Below, piece by piece: positions 31,876 to 40,936 of a stretch of DNA of 64,000 nt. The stretch is from CAVYXF01 sp963772335 (GTDB lineage: Bacteria; Pseudomonadota; Alphaproteobacteria; Rhizobiales; Rhodomicrobiaceae). A program made the translations under genes and the position numbers. The stretch spans positions 1 to 64,000 of the forward strand of contig CAVYXF010000007.1 of NCBI GenBank assembly GCA_963772335.1. Direction: 5' to 3'. Numbering within the stretch: position 1 is the stretch's first letter; each line of letters opens with the position of its first letter. The notes below the pieces were generated by a model. That model had not been told where the DNA came from. It searched no databases and worked only from the letters and a program-made list of their open reading frames with translations.

Positions 31876-33810
31876 ATGAGCCGGTATCACGAGGTTTACG
31901 ACGGTTGGAAGCGTGACCCGGTGGGTTTTTGGGCCGCAGCCGCGGAGGCGATCGACTGGGTTAAGCCTGCCGATCGGGTATTCGACCCCTCCCAGGGACA
32001 ATATGGACGCTGGTTTACGGGCGCGCTGTGCAACACCTGCTTTAACTGTCTCGACCGACATGTGATCAGCGGCGAGCGCACTTTGCAGACCGCGCTCATC
32101 TACGACAGCGCCATGACCGGCGAGAAGCGCTATTACACCTATGCCGGGCTGCTCGACGATGTCGCCGCCTTTGCCGCCGTTCTGCGCGACAAGGGCATCC
32201 GCAAGGGCGACCGCGTGATCATCTATATGCCGATGATCCCGGAGGCGGTGATCGGCATGCTGGCCTGCGCCCGTCTTGGCGCTATCCACTCGGTGGTGTT
32301 CGGCGGCTTTGCCGCGAACGAGCTGGCGACCCGCATCGAGGACGCCAAGCCCAAGGCCATCCTTTCGGCGTCCTGCGGCCTGGAACCGGGCCGGACCGTG
32401 CATTACAAGCCGCTCCTCGACGGCGCCATCGCCCACGCCAAGCACAAGCCGGAGTTCTGCATCGTCTATCAGCGGCCGCAAAGCCCCGCAGCGATGATGC
32501 CGGAGCGGGACTACGATTGGGCAACCCTGTTTACCCAGGCGAAAGAGCGTGGCAAACGCGCCGACTGCGCCATTCTAGCCGCCACCGACCCGCTTTATAT
32601 CCTTTACACATCCGGCACCACTGGTCTGCCCAAGGGCGTGGTGCGCGACAATGGCGGACATATGGTGGCGCTGCGCTGGTCCATGGAAAACCTTTACGGC
32701 ATCAAGCCGGGCGAGGTCTGGTGGACGGCATCGGACGTCGGCTGGGTGGTCGGCCATTCCTATATCGTCTATGGCCCGCTGCTGCACGGCGCGACGACCA
32801 TCATCTATGAGGGCAAGCCGGTCGGCACGCCCGATGCCGGCGCTTTCTGGCGCGTCATTTCCGAGCATAATGCCGTGGCGCTGTTTACCGCGCCGACCGC
32901 CTTCCGTGCCATTAAGAAGGAAGACCCGGACGGCAAGCTGCTCGGCAAATATAACCTCAACGGGTTCCGCACCCTATTCTTGGCCGGTGAGCGCGCCGAC
33001 GCCGCCACCGTCAAATGGGCGGAACAGCTGCTCGGCAAGCCCGTCATCGACCATTGGTGGCAGACGGAGACCGGCTGGGCGATCTGCGGTAACCCGGTCG
33101 GCCTTGGGCAGTTGCCGGTGAAGCCCGGCTCGCCCACAGTGCCGATGCCCGGCTACGACCTGCAAGTGCTGAACGATGCCGGCCGCCGTATCAAGCGCGG
33201 CCAGACCGGTGCGCTGGCGATTCGCCTGCCGCTGCCGCCCGGCTGCCTCCCCACGCTGTGGGAAAACGACACCCGCTTTCGGGACAGCTATCTGCGCGAC
33301 CTGCCGCGCTATTATAAGACCGCTGATGCCGGCTATATCGACGAGAACGGCTATGTGTTCGTCATGGCCCGCACCGATGACATTATAAATGTCGCCGGCC
33401 ATCGCCTCTCGACCGGGCAGATCGAGGAGGTGGTTGCCGGCCATCCCGATGTCGCCGAATGCGCGGTGATCGGGGTCGCGGACAACCTCAAGGGGCAGGT
33501 GCCTGCGGCGTTCGTGGTGCTGAAGTCGGGCGTCGTCCGGCCGACCGCGGAGATCGAGAAGGAGGTCGTGCAGAAGGTGCGCGACGAGATCGGACCGGTG
33601 GCTGCCTTCAAGCTGGCGGTCACCATTCAGCGCCTGCCGAAAACGCGCTCGGGCAAGATCCTGCGCGGCACAATGCGCCAGATCGCCGATGGCGAGGCGG
33701 TGAGGATGCCGGCCACCATCGACGACCCGGCGGTTCTGGACGAGCTCGGCGAGGTGATGCGCGACCGCGGCCTCGGCCAGCACGGGGCGGAGTTGGAGAA
33801 GGCGGGCTGA
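31876..33810 (+). CDS. prpE: Propionyl-CoA synthetase (propionate-CoA ligase)
   Basis: 644 residues, close to the acetyl-CoA synthetase family. The N-terminal FWAAAAEAIDW segment and WFTGALCNTCFNCLDRHV are characteristic of PrpE rather than Acs. ATP site YTSGTTGLPKGVVRDNGGH, WWQTETGWAI block, hinge ARTDDIINVAGHRLS, and PKTRSGKILRGTMRQI with the Lys that is acetylated or propionylated in homologues. It activates propionate for central metabolism. GGGAGG ribosome site before the ATG. Divergent from the acyl-CoA synthetase gene, so the 185-base gap must hold both promoters. Confidence 0.92.
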   Translation: MSRYHEVYDGWKRDPVGFWAAAAEAIDWVKPADRVFDPSQGQYGRWFTGALCNTCFNCLDRHVISGERTLQTALIYDSAMTGEKRYYTYAGLLDDVAAFAAVLRDKGIRKGDRVIIYMPMIPEAVIGMLACARLGAIHSVVFGGFAANELATRIEDAKPKAILSASCGLEPGRTVHYKPLLDGAIAHAKHKPEFCIVYQRPQSPAAMMPERDYDWATLFTQAKERGKRADCAILAATDPLYILYTSGTTGLPKGVVRDNGGHMVALRWSMENLYGIKPGEVWWTASDVGWVVGHSYIVYGPLLHGATTIIYEGKPVGTPDAGAFWRVISEHNAVALFTAPTAFRAIKKEDPDGKLLGKYNLNGFRTLFLAGERADAATVKWAEQLLGKPVIDHWWQTETGWAICGNPVGLGQLPVKPGSPTVPMPGYDLQVLNDAGRRIKRGQTGALAIRLPLPPGCLPTLWENDTRFRDSYLRDLPRYYKTADAGYIDENGYVFVMARTDDIINVAGHRLSTGQIEEVVAGHPDVAECAVIGVADNLKGQVPAAFVVLKSGVVRPTAEIEKEVVQKVRDEIGPVAAFKLAVTIQRLPKTRSGKILRGTMRQIADGEAVRMPATIDDPAVLDELGEVMRDRGLGQHGAELEKAG

Positions 33811-33942
33811 GCCCCCAGCTCAGCGAAGGCTGTGCTTAGCGGCTGCCACGGGAGTGCCGATGAAAATCGTCACGATCGGGAGCCTTGTCTGATAGACACG
33901 GGTATATAGCATCGACTGGGTCGCGGCATTTGAGACAGCGCA

Positions 33943-35130
33943 ATGGCGTGGGATCGGTTGGAAGTGGGCCGGCTGCGAGGCGCTGCGGTTTACGCACTCA
34001 GATTGACCGCAGCGGCATTGCTTGCGCTTTGGCTGGCTTACCGCCTTGCGGTTGCGCTGCCGCTGTGGGCCGTGCTGACCGCTTTGATCGTCACGCAGAT
34101 CAGCCTTGGACGATCGCTGAAGGCCACGCTCGACTATTTCGCCGCCACCATCGGCGGGGTTTTGTGGGGCGGTCTCATCGCTGTCTTCGTGCCGCATTCG
34201 AGCGAGGCCGCGCTGCTCTTCGTGCTTGTCCTCGCGATTGCGCCCCTTGCCTTTGCCGCAGCGCTCTATCCCAGCCTCAGCGTCGGTCCGGTCACGGCGG
34301 TAATTGTGGTCCTCGTCCCGCAGATGCTGCACTCGACCCCGATTGCCTCGGGACTTGACCGGGTCATTGAAGTGTTTCTGGGGGGCCTGGCCGGCCTCTT
34401 CGTCTCATTCACGCTCGTGCCATCGAGCGCCTTCCAGCATACCCGCGAGGTCGGCGCTCAGGTGCTGAGAAACATGGCCCTCGCCGTTCCCCAGCTTGTG
34501 GCGGGCTTTGAGCATGGCCTGAGCGATGTCGAGGCTCACCGCATACAGGACGGCATCGGCCAGCAGCTCGGGCAGCTGTCCGCCGTCACCGCCGAAGCCG
34601 AGCGTGAACGCCCACTGCGGCTGGCATCGGATCCCCTGACCGGACCGCTGTTTCGCACGCTTCTGCGATTGCGCCATGACCTGGTGATCTTAGGCCGGGC
34701 CGCACAATCGCCGCTGCCGGCTGTCTTAAACGCGTCGCTTCAGCCGTCGCTGGCGACTATCGGCTTGGAAACCAAAGCTCATTTGGAAAAATGCGCTTTC
34801 TCGCTTATGTCCAAGCAACCCCCGCCTTCACAAGAAGGCTTGGAGTTGGCGCTCACCTGCTATACGGCCGGGATCGATGCTTCAAGACAAGCGGGCCAGT
34901 TGCGCGACCTACCCAGTGAAGCCGTTGAACGGTTATTCGCGGCTTCCTTCGCCTTGGAGCAAATGCACCGCAATTTGCAAGATCTCGACCGCTGTATTGA
35001 AGAATGGGCGGCAGGCCAAGCCTTATCTGCGCTTCGCGCACCACCCACGCGAAGGGTAGCGTCACGATCCAATTTTGATCAGGGCGATGCCGGCCAGGAG
35101 CAGCGCAACACCGGAAAGCCGGACGAATGA
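33943..35130 (+). CDS. FUSC-family inner-membrane transporter
   Basis: 395 residues. The first 165 residues hold about six transmembrane helices (LTAAALLALWLAYRLAVALPLWAVLTALIV, then the TIGGVLWGGLIAVF helix), followed by a long soluble helical part. This is the aromatic acid exporter/fusaric acid resistance layout (AaeB-like). Such proteins export weak aromatic acids, usually with an AaeA-type partner, which is absent here. The last 23 residues overlap the 3' end of the convergent DMT fragment and look like run-on sequence, so the native C-terminus may have been lost. Confidence 0.82.
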   Translation: MAWDRLEVGRLRGAAVYALRLTAAALLALWLAYRLAVALPLWAVLTALIVTQISLGRSLKATLDYFAATIGGVLWGGLIAVFVPHSSEAALLFVLVLAIAPLAFAAALYPSLSVGPVTAVIVVLVPQMLHSTPIASGLDRVIEVFLGGLAGLFVSFTLVPSSAFQHTREVGAQVLRNMALAVPQLVAGFEHGLSDVEAHRIQDGIGQQLGQLSAVTAEAERERPLRLASDPLTGPLFRTLLRLRHDLVILGRAAQSPLPAVLNASLQPSLATIGLETKAHLEKCAFSLMSKQPPPSQEGLELALTCYTAGIDASRQAGQLRDLPSEAVERLFAASFALEQMHRNLQDLDRCIEEWAAGQALSALRAPPTRRVASRSNFDQGDAGQEQRNTGKPDE

Positions 35131-35337
35131 CACCGGTCGCTTCGGCAGCCTGAACCAACCATAGCGGTCGACGAACACGCTTGCGATCTGCTGGCCGGCA
35201 ACTGTGAGCCCGACCGCGGCGGCAGCGCCGATCACCGGGATGGCCGTGAACACGGTCGTCACGTACGTCGCGCCGGCAAAGCCGCCGAGCGGATCTCCAG
35301 GCTTCAGCCCTTCATCGCCGGAGAAGAACCGCGCCAT
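35062..35337 (-). pseudogene. C-terminal fragment of a DUF606 (YdcZ) DMT transporter
   Basis: 91 residues: GDPLGGFAGATYVTTVFTAIPVIGAAAAVGLTVAGQQIASVFVDRYGWF then LPKRPVSFVRLSGVALLLAGIALIKIG. This equals the second half of DUF606 small drug/metabolite transporters, which usually have about 140 residues and five helices. The first helices are missing; an in-frame stop lies just upstream. Its 3' end overlaps the FUSC gene by 69 bases. Probably a decayed relic. Confidence 0.6.
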
Positions 35338-35373
35338 GAGCGGCGATGAGTGACTAGCGTGGGTCTCTCCTCG

Positions 35374-36093
35374 TCAGCTTTTGCACGGCACAGCAAAATC
35401 GACGTGGTAGTGCTGGTCGTGGCGGAACCAGGCGTGGCGCTTTAGAAACTCCATCCGGCTCTCCAGCACCTTGCCGTTCTCGGTGGCGAACAGATGTTTG
35501 TGTAGCGGCGGCTCGAAGATCACCCGGGCGATATGGATGCCATGCGCCCGCGTGGCGGTGTCAAGCGCCAAGAGATGCTTGGCTATCGCCTCGAAATCGA
35601 TGCGCAGCCCCGGCCGGCGTCCCTCATCGTCGAATCTGATGTCGTAGCCAAGCCGGTTGAGCACCGAGGCCTGGATTTCGGCGACAGCGCCGTCATCGGT
35701 GCGCAGCGGCACCATGAAGTCCACCGACGTGCCGTTCGCATGAGTCTTGTGCGGCCAAAACCGCCCGCCATGCCGCCAGCCGGATTCCGCATAGACGAAG
35801 TGCAAATCCGGATCGCTCTGATAGAGCGCCGTATAGGCATCCTGCACCGCATCGCGCACGGCGCTATGCATGAAAGTGCGCCCGGTGAGATAGCCAGCGA
35901 TGTGATAGGCACGATAGTTCGGGCCAGCATAGAGCAGGCGCTTGCCGTTTTCCAGCCGCCCCCGCACAGGGCTGCCATAGCAGACGCTGGGCTTGCCGTC
36001 GTCGATCGCGATGAAAGCGAGCGCGCAGGCAACGGCCGGGACGAGGAGCAGCGGCAGCGCAATGGCGACGAACAGGACGTTGAGGAGTCTCAT
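35374..36093 (-). CDS. Membrane-anchored LAS-type metallopeptidase (MepA/VanY-like)
   Basis: 239 residues. An N-terminal hydrophobic helix (LLNVLFVAIALPLLLVPAVACALAF) serves as signal anchor. The zinc pattern of LAS peptidases is visible: H-x6-D in HANGTSVDF and HxH in HYHVDF near the end, with SGWRHGG before the first motif. Members cleave peptidoglycan cross-links or trim stem peptides. The ATG at 36093 is chosen as the signal-peptide start; 36135 is an alternative. First of a run of exported proteins. Family call by motif only. Confidence 0.68.
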   Translation of the reverse strand: MRLLNVLFVAIALPLLLVPAVACALAFIAIDDGKPSVCYGSPVRGRLENGKRLLYAGPNYRAYHIAGYLTGRTFMHSAVRDAVQDAYTALYQSDPDLHFVYAESGWRHGGRFWPHKTHANGTSVDFMVPLRTDDGAVAEIQASVLNRLGYDIRFDDEGRRPGLRIDFEAIAKHLLALDTATRAHGIHIARVIFEPPLHKHLFATENGKVLESRMEFLKRHAWFRHDQHYHVDFAVPCKS

Positions 36094-36367
36094 TGTCGAC
36101 TCGGCGAGCTTTTTGAAAGTGCCATCCCTTAGCAAGTCCCGTCAGGCCAGGGCATCAGTTTTTGCAGGGCCGGCGAGAACGCCGCAGGTCCGCGATATTT
36201 TTGCCGCCCTGGCGCTCGGCCTCGCGGTACCCGCCCAGCTTCGAACTTGCCGTTTCACAGGTGCACGTTATTATCGCGGGTTTATTCCCGCCTGGCATCA
36301 AGCGGGGGCAAATTAAGGGCAAACTTCCTCGAATAATGAGCGCCGGCAAGGTGAAGGGGGTTGTGTG

Positions 36368-37687
36368 ATGATGACGCGTAAAGGCCTTTGTCTATTGCTT
36401 TCGGTGGGATTTGCCTCGATGAGCCTGGCGTTCAGCCCGGCGCAGGCGAAAAAGCAGCCCGCGAAGCCGAAAGAGCCCGCCGTTCAGGCGAAAACGTTCA
36501 CCTTTGATGAGAAGGTGAACGAACAAATGGCGCAGAAGCTGAAGATCCCGGTCTATTTCGCGGTGCCAGCCAGCGCCCGGGCAAAGCTCCCCGACACGAT
36601 CGACACGACCGATACGCTCGTCGACTTCAAACATCCCGACGCGATCGGGGCCTCAGGCGATGTGGGCCTTCGCTTAGTGGTGGCCAAACGTGCGGGCCTT
36701 GCCAAGCGTCTCGCCAAGAGCGGTCTCGTGCAGACCGGCGACATCCTCCTCACCTTCCGTGCCGAATGGGGCGGCGGCGGCGCCTATCCGAACATCCAGA
36801 TGGGCATCAGCCATACCGGGCTCGCCTTCATCAAGGACGGCACGGTTTACAACATCGACAACCCGCTCGACGCTGAATATATCGGCCGCAACTTCCAAAG
36901 CCAGCTCAACAGCTCGCATTACAACACCCTGAATTTCATCCACATTATCCGGCCGCGCGATCTATCGGACACCGACAAGGCGAATATCATCGCCTGGGCA
37001 ACCCGCCTGACCGGCAGTGCCAAGAAGGTTTATCCCTCGCAGATCAGCTTCAACCAGGATTACAACGATCCGAAATACAAGGCGGGTAAGTCGGTGGACT
37101 TCGTCACCCATCTGGGCCAGATCGCTCTGGGGCAGAACCCGCCCGGCAATATCGGCATGTATTGTTCCGAATTCGTATGGTCGCTCTTAGCGCTGCGGCA
37201 ATGCGATCCGAATGCCGCCGACACCGCCGACAACTTCAAGCACTCCAGCGTGCCCTCCTGCGTCAAGCCGATCATGACGCCGATGGATGCAACTGGCGCC
37301 TATATTTTTAGCCACAGCCGCAGCGCCTATTCCGGCCTGGCCGATGGACCGCTGCTCGTCGTGGACAGCATGAAGCTGCCCAAGGATAGGGAAGCTGAGA
37401 TCCTCAAATCCGTTTTCGTCGAAAACCCCAAGGTGCTGGCGAAAATGTCGGTCGGCCACCGTCAGCTCGCAGCGGAAATGAAGCCGAATTTCTCGCCGCT
37501 CGAGACCTATTACGTCGATGCCGCAACGGGCGGCTGGGGACGCTGGCGCGCCCGCAGCATCCGCTTTATGTCGAACCGGAAGGTACCGGACAATTACTCG
37601 CCGACCTCCTATCTGATCAACACGCTGCTGCCCCCGGACAACAGCAACCGCACGATGGATTACGTGGCAACGGTCGCAATTCAATAG
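36368..37687 (+). CDS. Exported permuted papain-fold enzyme, YiiX-like (copy 1)
   Basis: 439 residues. Signal peptide (LLLSVGFASMSLAFSPAQA), then a domain with GDILLTF (about 124-130), SHTGLAFI with candidate catalytic His149, and YCSEFVWSLL with candidate Cys266. His before Cys is the circularly permuted NlpC/P60 order seen in YiiX/YaeF-type proteins, which act as amidases or peptidases on lipids or cell wall. About 160 further C-terminal residues of unknown fold follow and end in NTLLPPDN. The ATG at 36368 has AGGGGG 7 bases upstream. A close paralogue follows. Confidence 0.75.
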   Translation: MMTRKGLCLLLSVGFASMSLAFSPAQAKKQPAKPKEPAVQAKTFTFDEKVNEQMAQKLKIPVYFAVPASARAKLPDTIDTTDTLVDFKHPDAIGASGDVGLRLVVAKRAGLAKRLAKSGLVQTGDILLTFRAEWGGGGAYPNIQMGISHTGLAFIKDGTVYNIDNPLDAEYIGRNFQSQLNSSHYNTLNFIHIIRPRDLSDTDKANIIAWATRLTGSAKKVYPSQISFNQDYNDPKYKAGKSVDFVTHLGQIALGQNPPGNIGMYCSEFVWSLLALRQCDPNAADTADNFKHSSVPSCVKPIMTPMDATGAYIFSHSRSAYSGLADGPLLVVDSMKLPKDREAEILKSVFVENPKVLAKMSVGHRQLAAEMKPNFSPLETYYVDAATGGWGRWRARSIRFMSNRKVPDNYSPTSYLINTLLPPDNSNRTMDYVATVAIQ

Positions 37688-37737
37688 CGCTGGCGGTCTG
37701 TCACAGAAGCGTCACGCCGGAGAAACTATAAGGGAAT

Positions 37738-37770
37738 GCCGCAAGGGGCCGGGTAAGAGCGCCTTGCGGC
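37738..37770 (+). promoter_or_regulatory. Leader hairpin before second YiiX-like gene
   Basis: GCCGCAAGG and CCTTGCGGC form a perfect 9-bp stem with a 15-base loop, 22 bases before the ATG of the second gene and 50 bases after the first. No T run follows. It could protect or insulate the second transcript. Confidence 0.4.
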
Positions 37771-37792
37771 TTCCGTCCGTTTGGGGGTCTCG

Positions 37793-39106
37793 ATGATCAA
37801 GCGAAATAACCTCATCCCGCTGCTCTCTCTGGTGCTCGCTTTCGGTCTTGCGGTGACCGGCCCAGTCGAGGCGAGGAAACGCTCGGCGCCGCCGAAAGAG
37901 AGCGCGCCGGCCGCCAAGCAGTTCACCTTCGATGAGAAGGTCAACGCTGAGATGGCGAAAAAGCTGAACATCCCGGTGTTCTTCGCGGTCCCGGCAAGCG
38001 CACGGGCAGGGCTTCCGGATGGTTTCAACACGGCGGACAAGCTGATCGAATTCAAGCACCCGGAGGCGAACGGTACCCAGGGCGATGTTGGCCTGCGTCT
38101 GGTGGTCGGCAAGCGGGCCGGCCTTGCCCAGCGCCTCGGCAAGAGCGGCCTTGTGCAGACCGGCGACATCCTGCTCTCGATGCGCCCGGAATGGGGCGGC
38201 GCCGGCGCTTATCCCAATGTGCAAATGGGCATCACCCATTCCGGCATCGCCTATATCAAGGACGGCGTGCTGCACAATATCGACAACCCGATGGACACCG
38301 AGTTCCTGGGCCCGCGGCTTACCGGCGAGCTGAATGGCAAGCATTATCAGACCATCCGTCTGATCCACGTCATCCGGCCGCGCAATCTGACCGACGTGGA
38401 GCGGGCCAATATTCTCGACTGGGCAACGCGCCTCGGCTCGAACGCGAAGAAGGTCTACCCCTCGCAAATCAGCTTCAACAAGGACTACAACGACCCGAAA
38501 TACCGGCCCGGCCAGTCTCCGGATTTCGTCAAGCAGCTCGGCCAGATCGCGCTCGGCCAGAACCCGGCCGGCAAGATCGATATGTTCTGCTCGGAGTTCG
38601 TCTGGTCGCTGCTGGCGATGCGGGACTGCGAGCCCGCGGCATCGGGCGATGCCTTTCAGCGCTCAAGCCTTCCATCATGTGTGAAGCCCATCATGACGCC
38701 GATGAGCGCAACCGGCGACTACATTTTCAGCCGCAAGCGCAGCTCCTATTCCGGCCTCGCCGACGGACCGCTGCTGGTGATCGACAGCATGAAGCTGCCC
38801 AACGCTCAGGAGACCGAAAAGCTGAAGACGGTGTTTGAGGAGGACCCGAAGAAGCTGGCGAAGATGTCGACCGGCCACCGTACGCTCGCCGAGACCATGC
38901 GGCCGAATTTTGAGCCACTGCAGACCTATTACATCGATGCCGCAACGGGTGGCTGGGGACGCTGGCGCGCGCGGGCGATCCGCTTCATGTCGAACCGCAA
39001 GGTGCCGGATAACTACTCGCCGACCTCTTTCCTGATCAACACGCTGCTGCCTCCGGACAATGGCAACCGCACCATGGACTATGTCGCAACCCTAGTGATC
39101 GAGTAG
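37793..39106 (+). CDS. Exported permuted papain-fold enzyme, YiiX-like (copy 2)
   Basis: 437 residues, very similar over its whole length to the preceding protein (shared FTFDEKVN, KSGLVQTGDILL, KKVYPSQISFN, VDAATGGWGRWRAR-type blocks). Signal peptide LIPLLSLVLAFGLAVTGPVEA. Candidate His149 in THSGIAYI and Cys266 in FCSEFVWSLL are kept, so both copies look catalytically competent. The ATG at 37793 follows a GGGGG site; an in-frame TTG earlier is less likely. A recent tandem duplication with purifying selection on the active site seems likely; the two may differ in substrate or regulation. Confidence 0.75.
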   Translation: MIKRNNLIPLLSLVLAFGLAVTGPVEARKRSAPPKESAPAAKQFTFDEKVNAEMAKKLNIPVFFAVPASARAGLPDGFNTADKLIEFKHPEANGTQGDVGLRLVVGKRAGLAQRLGKSGLVQTGDILLSMRPEWGGAGAYPNVQMGITHSGIAYIKDGVLHNIDNPMDTEFLGPRLTGELNGKHYQTIRLIHVIRPRNLTDVERANILDWATRLGSNAKKVYPSQISFNKDYNDPKYRPGQSPDFVKQLGQIALGQNPAGKIDMFCSEFVWSLLAMRDCEPAASGDAFQRSSLPSCVKPIMTPMSATGDYIFSRKRSSYSGLADGPLLVIDSMKLPNAQETEKLKTVFEEDPKKLAKMSTGHRTLAETMRPNFEPLQTYYIDAATGGWGRWRARAIRFMSNRKVPDNYSPTSFLINTLLPPDNGNRTMDYVATLVIE

Positions 39107-39140
39107 GCGCCCGCCCCGGCAGCGCGCCCGCTCGTGGTGC

Positions 39141-39935
39141 TCACATCGCCTCATTTCCGCTGAGGATCAGCGCAGCGGTCTCAAGGCCGTCCCTGATCGC
39201 GACATCGAACGAGACGCCGCGATCTGTCCAGCTATGGGCTTTGCCCCGCCAGTGAAAGTGCCAGGTAATATCCCAGTAGCCGCTGTCCGTCACTGAGAGG
39301 ACGCCTGATAGCCAGGCGCCGGCCTCTTTGGAGGCGCCGCGCAGCTTTTCGATATCGTCTTCGGCAACATCCTCGAACGTTGCGGCCGGACCAGCCCCGT
39401 CACCTTCAGGGAGCAGGACGGGAATGCCCCGCCGCTTCGATGTCTCCGTAAGGACGATGCGCTGGCCGTAGGCCTCGTTTCCCGACGCGGTCACGACTGC
39501 GCTGCGGGCGGCCGTCTTGACGCCGAGCCAGACGGCGAGCAGCGGCCTGTCCGACCATTGCGACAGACCGAGCTTGGCGAGTCCGTTATCCAGCTCGGCC
39601 TTATTGAAACGCATTCTGAGGAAATGTGGCCGCTCCCGCGTGCCCTGCTCATCGTGAACCGGGATGTTCTTCATGCGGTCTTCATATTCGAACCACTCCA
39701 CCAGAGGGTGAGGGTCCTCCAGCAAGGGCGCCAGTTTGCCGTTTTCTGCCAGGCGCGCATTTCCGGTCAGCTTGACAGCGACATCGGTCAAACCCACCCT
39801 GAAGCCTCGGGTGCGCTCCGGCTCCACCGTTCCGGTGACGACGGTCTCGGCCCGGTAAAGATCGCTGACAGGATCGGCGTGGCTTTTCGCGCTGATGAAA
39901 ATCAGCACGGTAAGTAGCAGTAGCAAACGATGCAT
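39141..39935 (-). CDS. Exported DUF2066-domain protein
   Basis: 264 residues. Signal peptide HRLLLLLTVLIFISAKSHA, then the DUF2066 pattern VVTGTVEPERTRGFRVGLTDVAVKLTGNARL, which is the family hallmark. Function unknown; these are periplasmic proteins. ATG at 39935 is preferred over 39959 because a GGAGG site lies 7 bases upstream. It is convergent with the second YiiX-like gene. Confidence 0.8.
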   Translation of the reverse strand: MHRLLLLLTVLIFISAKSHADPVSDLYRAETVVTGTVEPERTRGFRVGLTDVAVKLTGNARLAENGKLAPLLEDPHPLVEWFEYEDRMKNIPVHDEQGTRERPHFLRMRFNKAELDNGLAKLGLSQWSDRPLLAVWLGVKTAARSAVVTASGNEAYGQRIVLTETSKRRGIPVLLPEGDGAGPAATFEDVAEDDIEKLRGASKEAGAWLSGVLSVTDSGYWDITWHFHWRGKAHSWTDRGVSFDVAIRDGLETAALILSGNEAM

Positions 39936-40062
39936 CGGCGCCTCCATTTCCAATGGCATCTAGGCATCACCGGGCGGGGCCGTCGCTCAGGATCGGCCAA
40001 TGAACAGCACATCTGGCCGGTGCCGATGATCGGGCGAAGAGCGACAGGAACGTGTTAGTCGA

Positions 40063-40899
40063 ATGCTGACGCCACCCTTTTCCAGGCATGAGGACCGGCA
40101 GCGGGCTCCTTTCAAATTTGAAAAGTTCGTCTTGCCCGCAGGTGACATTCAGCCGCTGCCGACACATCACCACCACATCGTCATGCATATAGGCGGCCCC
40201 GTTGCCACCCGGCGCAGCCTCGATGGCACGACGCAGCGGCGCATCCAGCTTGCTGGCGATTTCGATGTCATTCCGGCAGGCATGGCCGGGCGTTGGCGTA
40301 ATGAGCGGGACGTCGAGCTGCTGCTGATCGAAATCGATCCGGAGTTCGTCGCCAGGCTTGGCGATGGCGATATTGCCCCCGCACCGTTTCTGCCGACGCT
40401 GCAACTGCGCGATCAGCAGCTGCATCATCTGGCGCTGGTGCTCATGGCGGAGCACCGCAGCGCGATGCCGACGGGACGGCTCTATGCCGAGAGCCTCATG
40501 ACCGCCCTACTCTTGCGCCTCAGCGCAATCCGCAACAGAGCGGCGCTCGCCGAGGACCAGGGCAGCGATCAATTGTCGATCATGCAGCAACAAAGGCTGG
40601 CCGAATTCATCGAGGCCAACGTCGCGTCCGATCTATCCCTCTCCGGATTGGCAAGCGTTGCCGGCTACGGCATATCGCGCTTCAAGACCCTGTTTAAGAA
40701 TAGCTTTGGGTGTACACCGCATGCCTATGTGTTGATGCGCCGGGTAGAGCGGGCCAAAGCGCTCATTGCTGCCGGCGCCCTGCCGCTTAGCCAGATCGCG
40801 CTGGAGAGCGGCTTTGCGCACCAGAGTCATATGGCGGCGGTGTTCCGTCGATCCTTTGGCGTCTCGCCCACGCAACTGCAAGGCAACAGGGGAAGATAG
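40063..40899 (+). CDS. AraC-family transcriptional regulator
   Basis: 278 residues. An N-terminal cupin-like sensing part contains PTHHHHIVMHIGG and DFDVIPAGMAGRW. The C-terminal two-HTH DNA-binding domain (about 175-275) has LSLSGLASVAGYGISRFKTLFKNSFGCTPHAYVLMRRVERAKALI and IALESGFAHQSHMAAVFRRSFGVSPTQ, both family hallmarks. Ligand and target unknown. It is convergent with the caspase-like gene and divergent from the DUF2066 gene. Confidence 0.9.
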   Translation: MLTPPFSRHEDRQRAPFKFEKFVLPAGDIQPLPTHHHHIVMHIGGPVATRRSLDGTTQRRIQLAGDFDVIPAGMAGRWRNERDVELLLIEIDPEFVARLGDGDIAPAPFLPTLQLRDQQLHHLALVLMAEHRSAMPTGRLYAESLMTALLLRLSAIRNRAALAEDQGSDQLSIMQQQRLAEFIEANVASDLSLSGLASVAGYGISRFKTLFKNSFGCTPHAYVLMRRVERAKALIAAGALPLSQIALESGFAHQSHMAAVFRRSFGVSPTQLQGNRGR

Positions 40900-40936
40900 C
40901 GATCAGCCTCGCGATGACTACGTTGCCTATCCTCCA

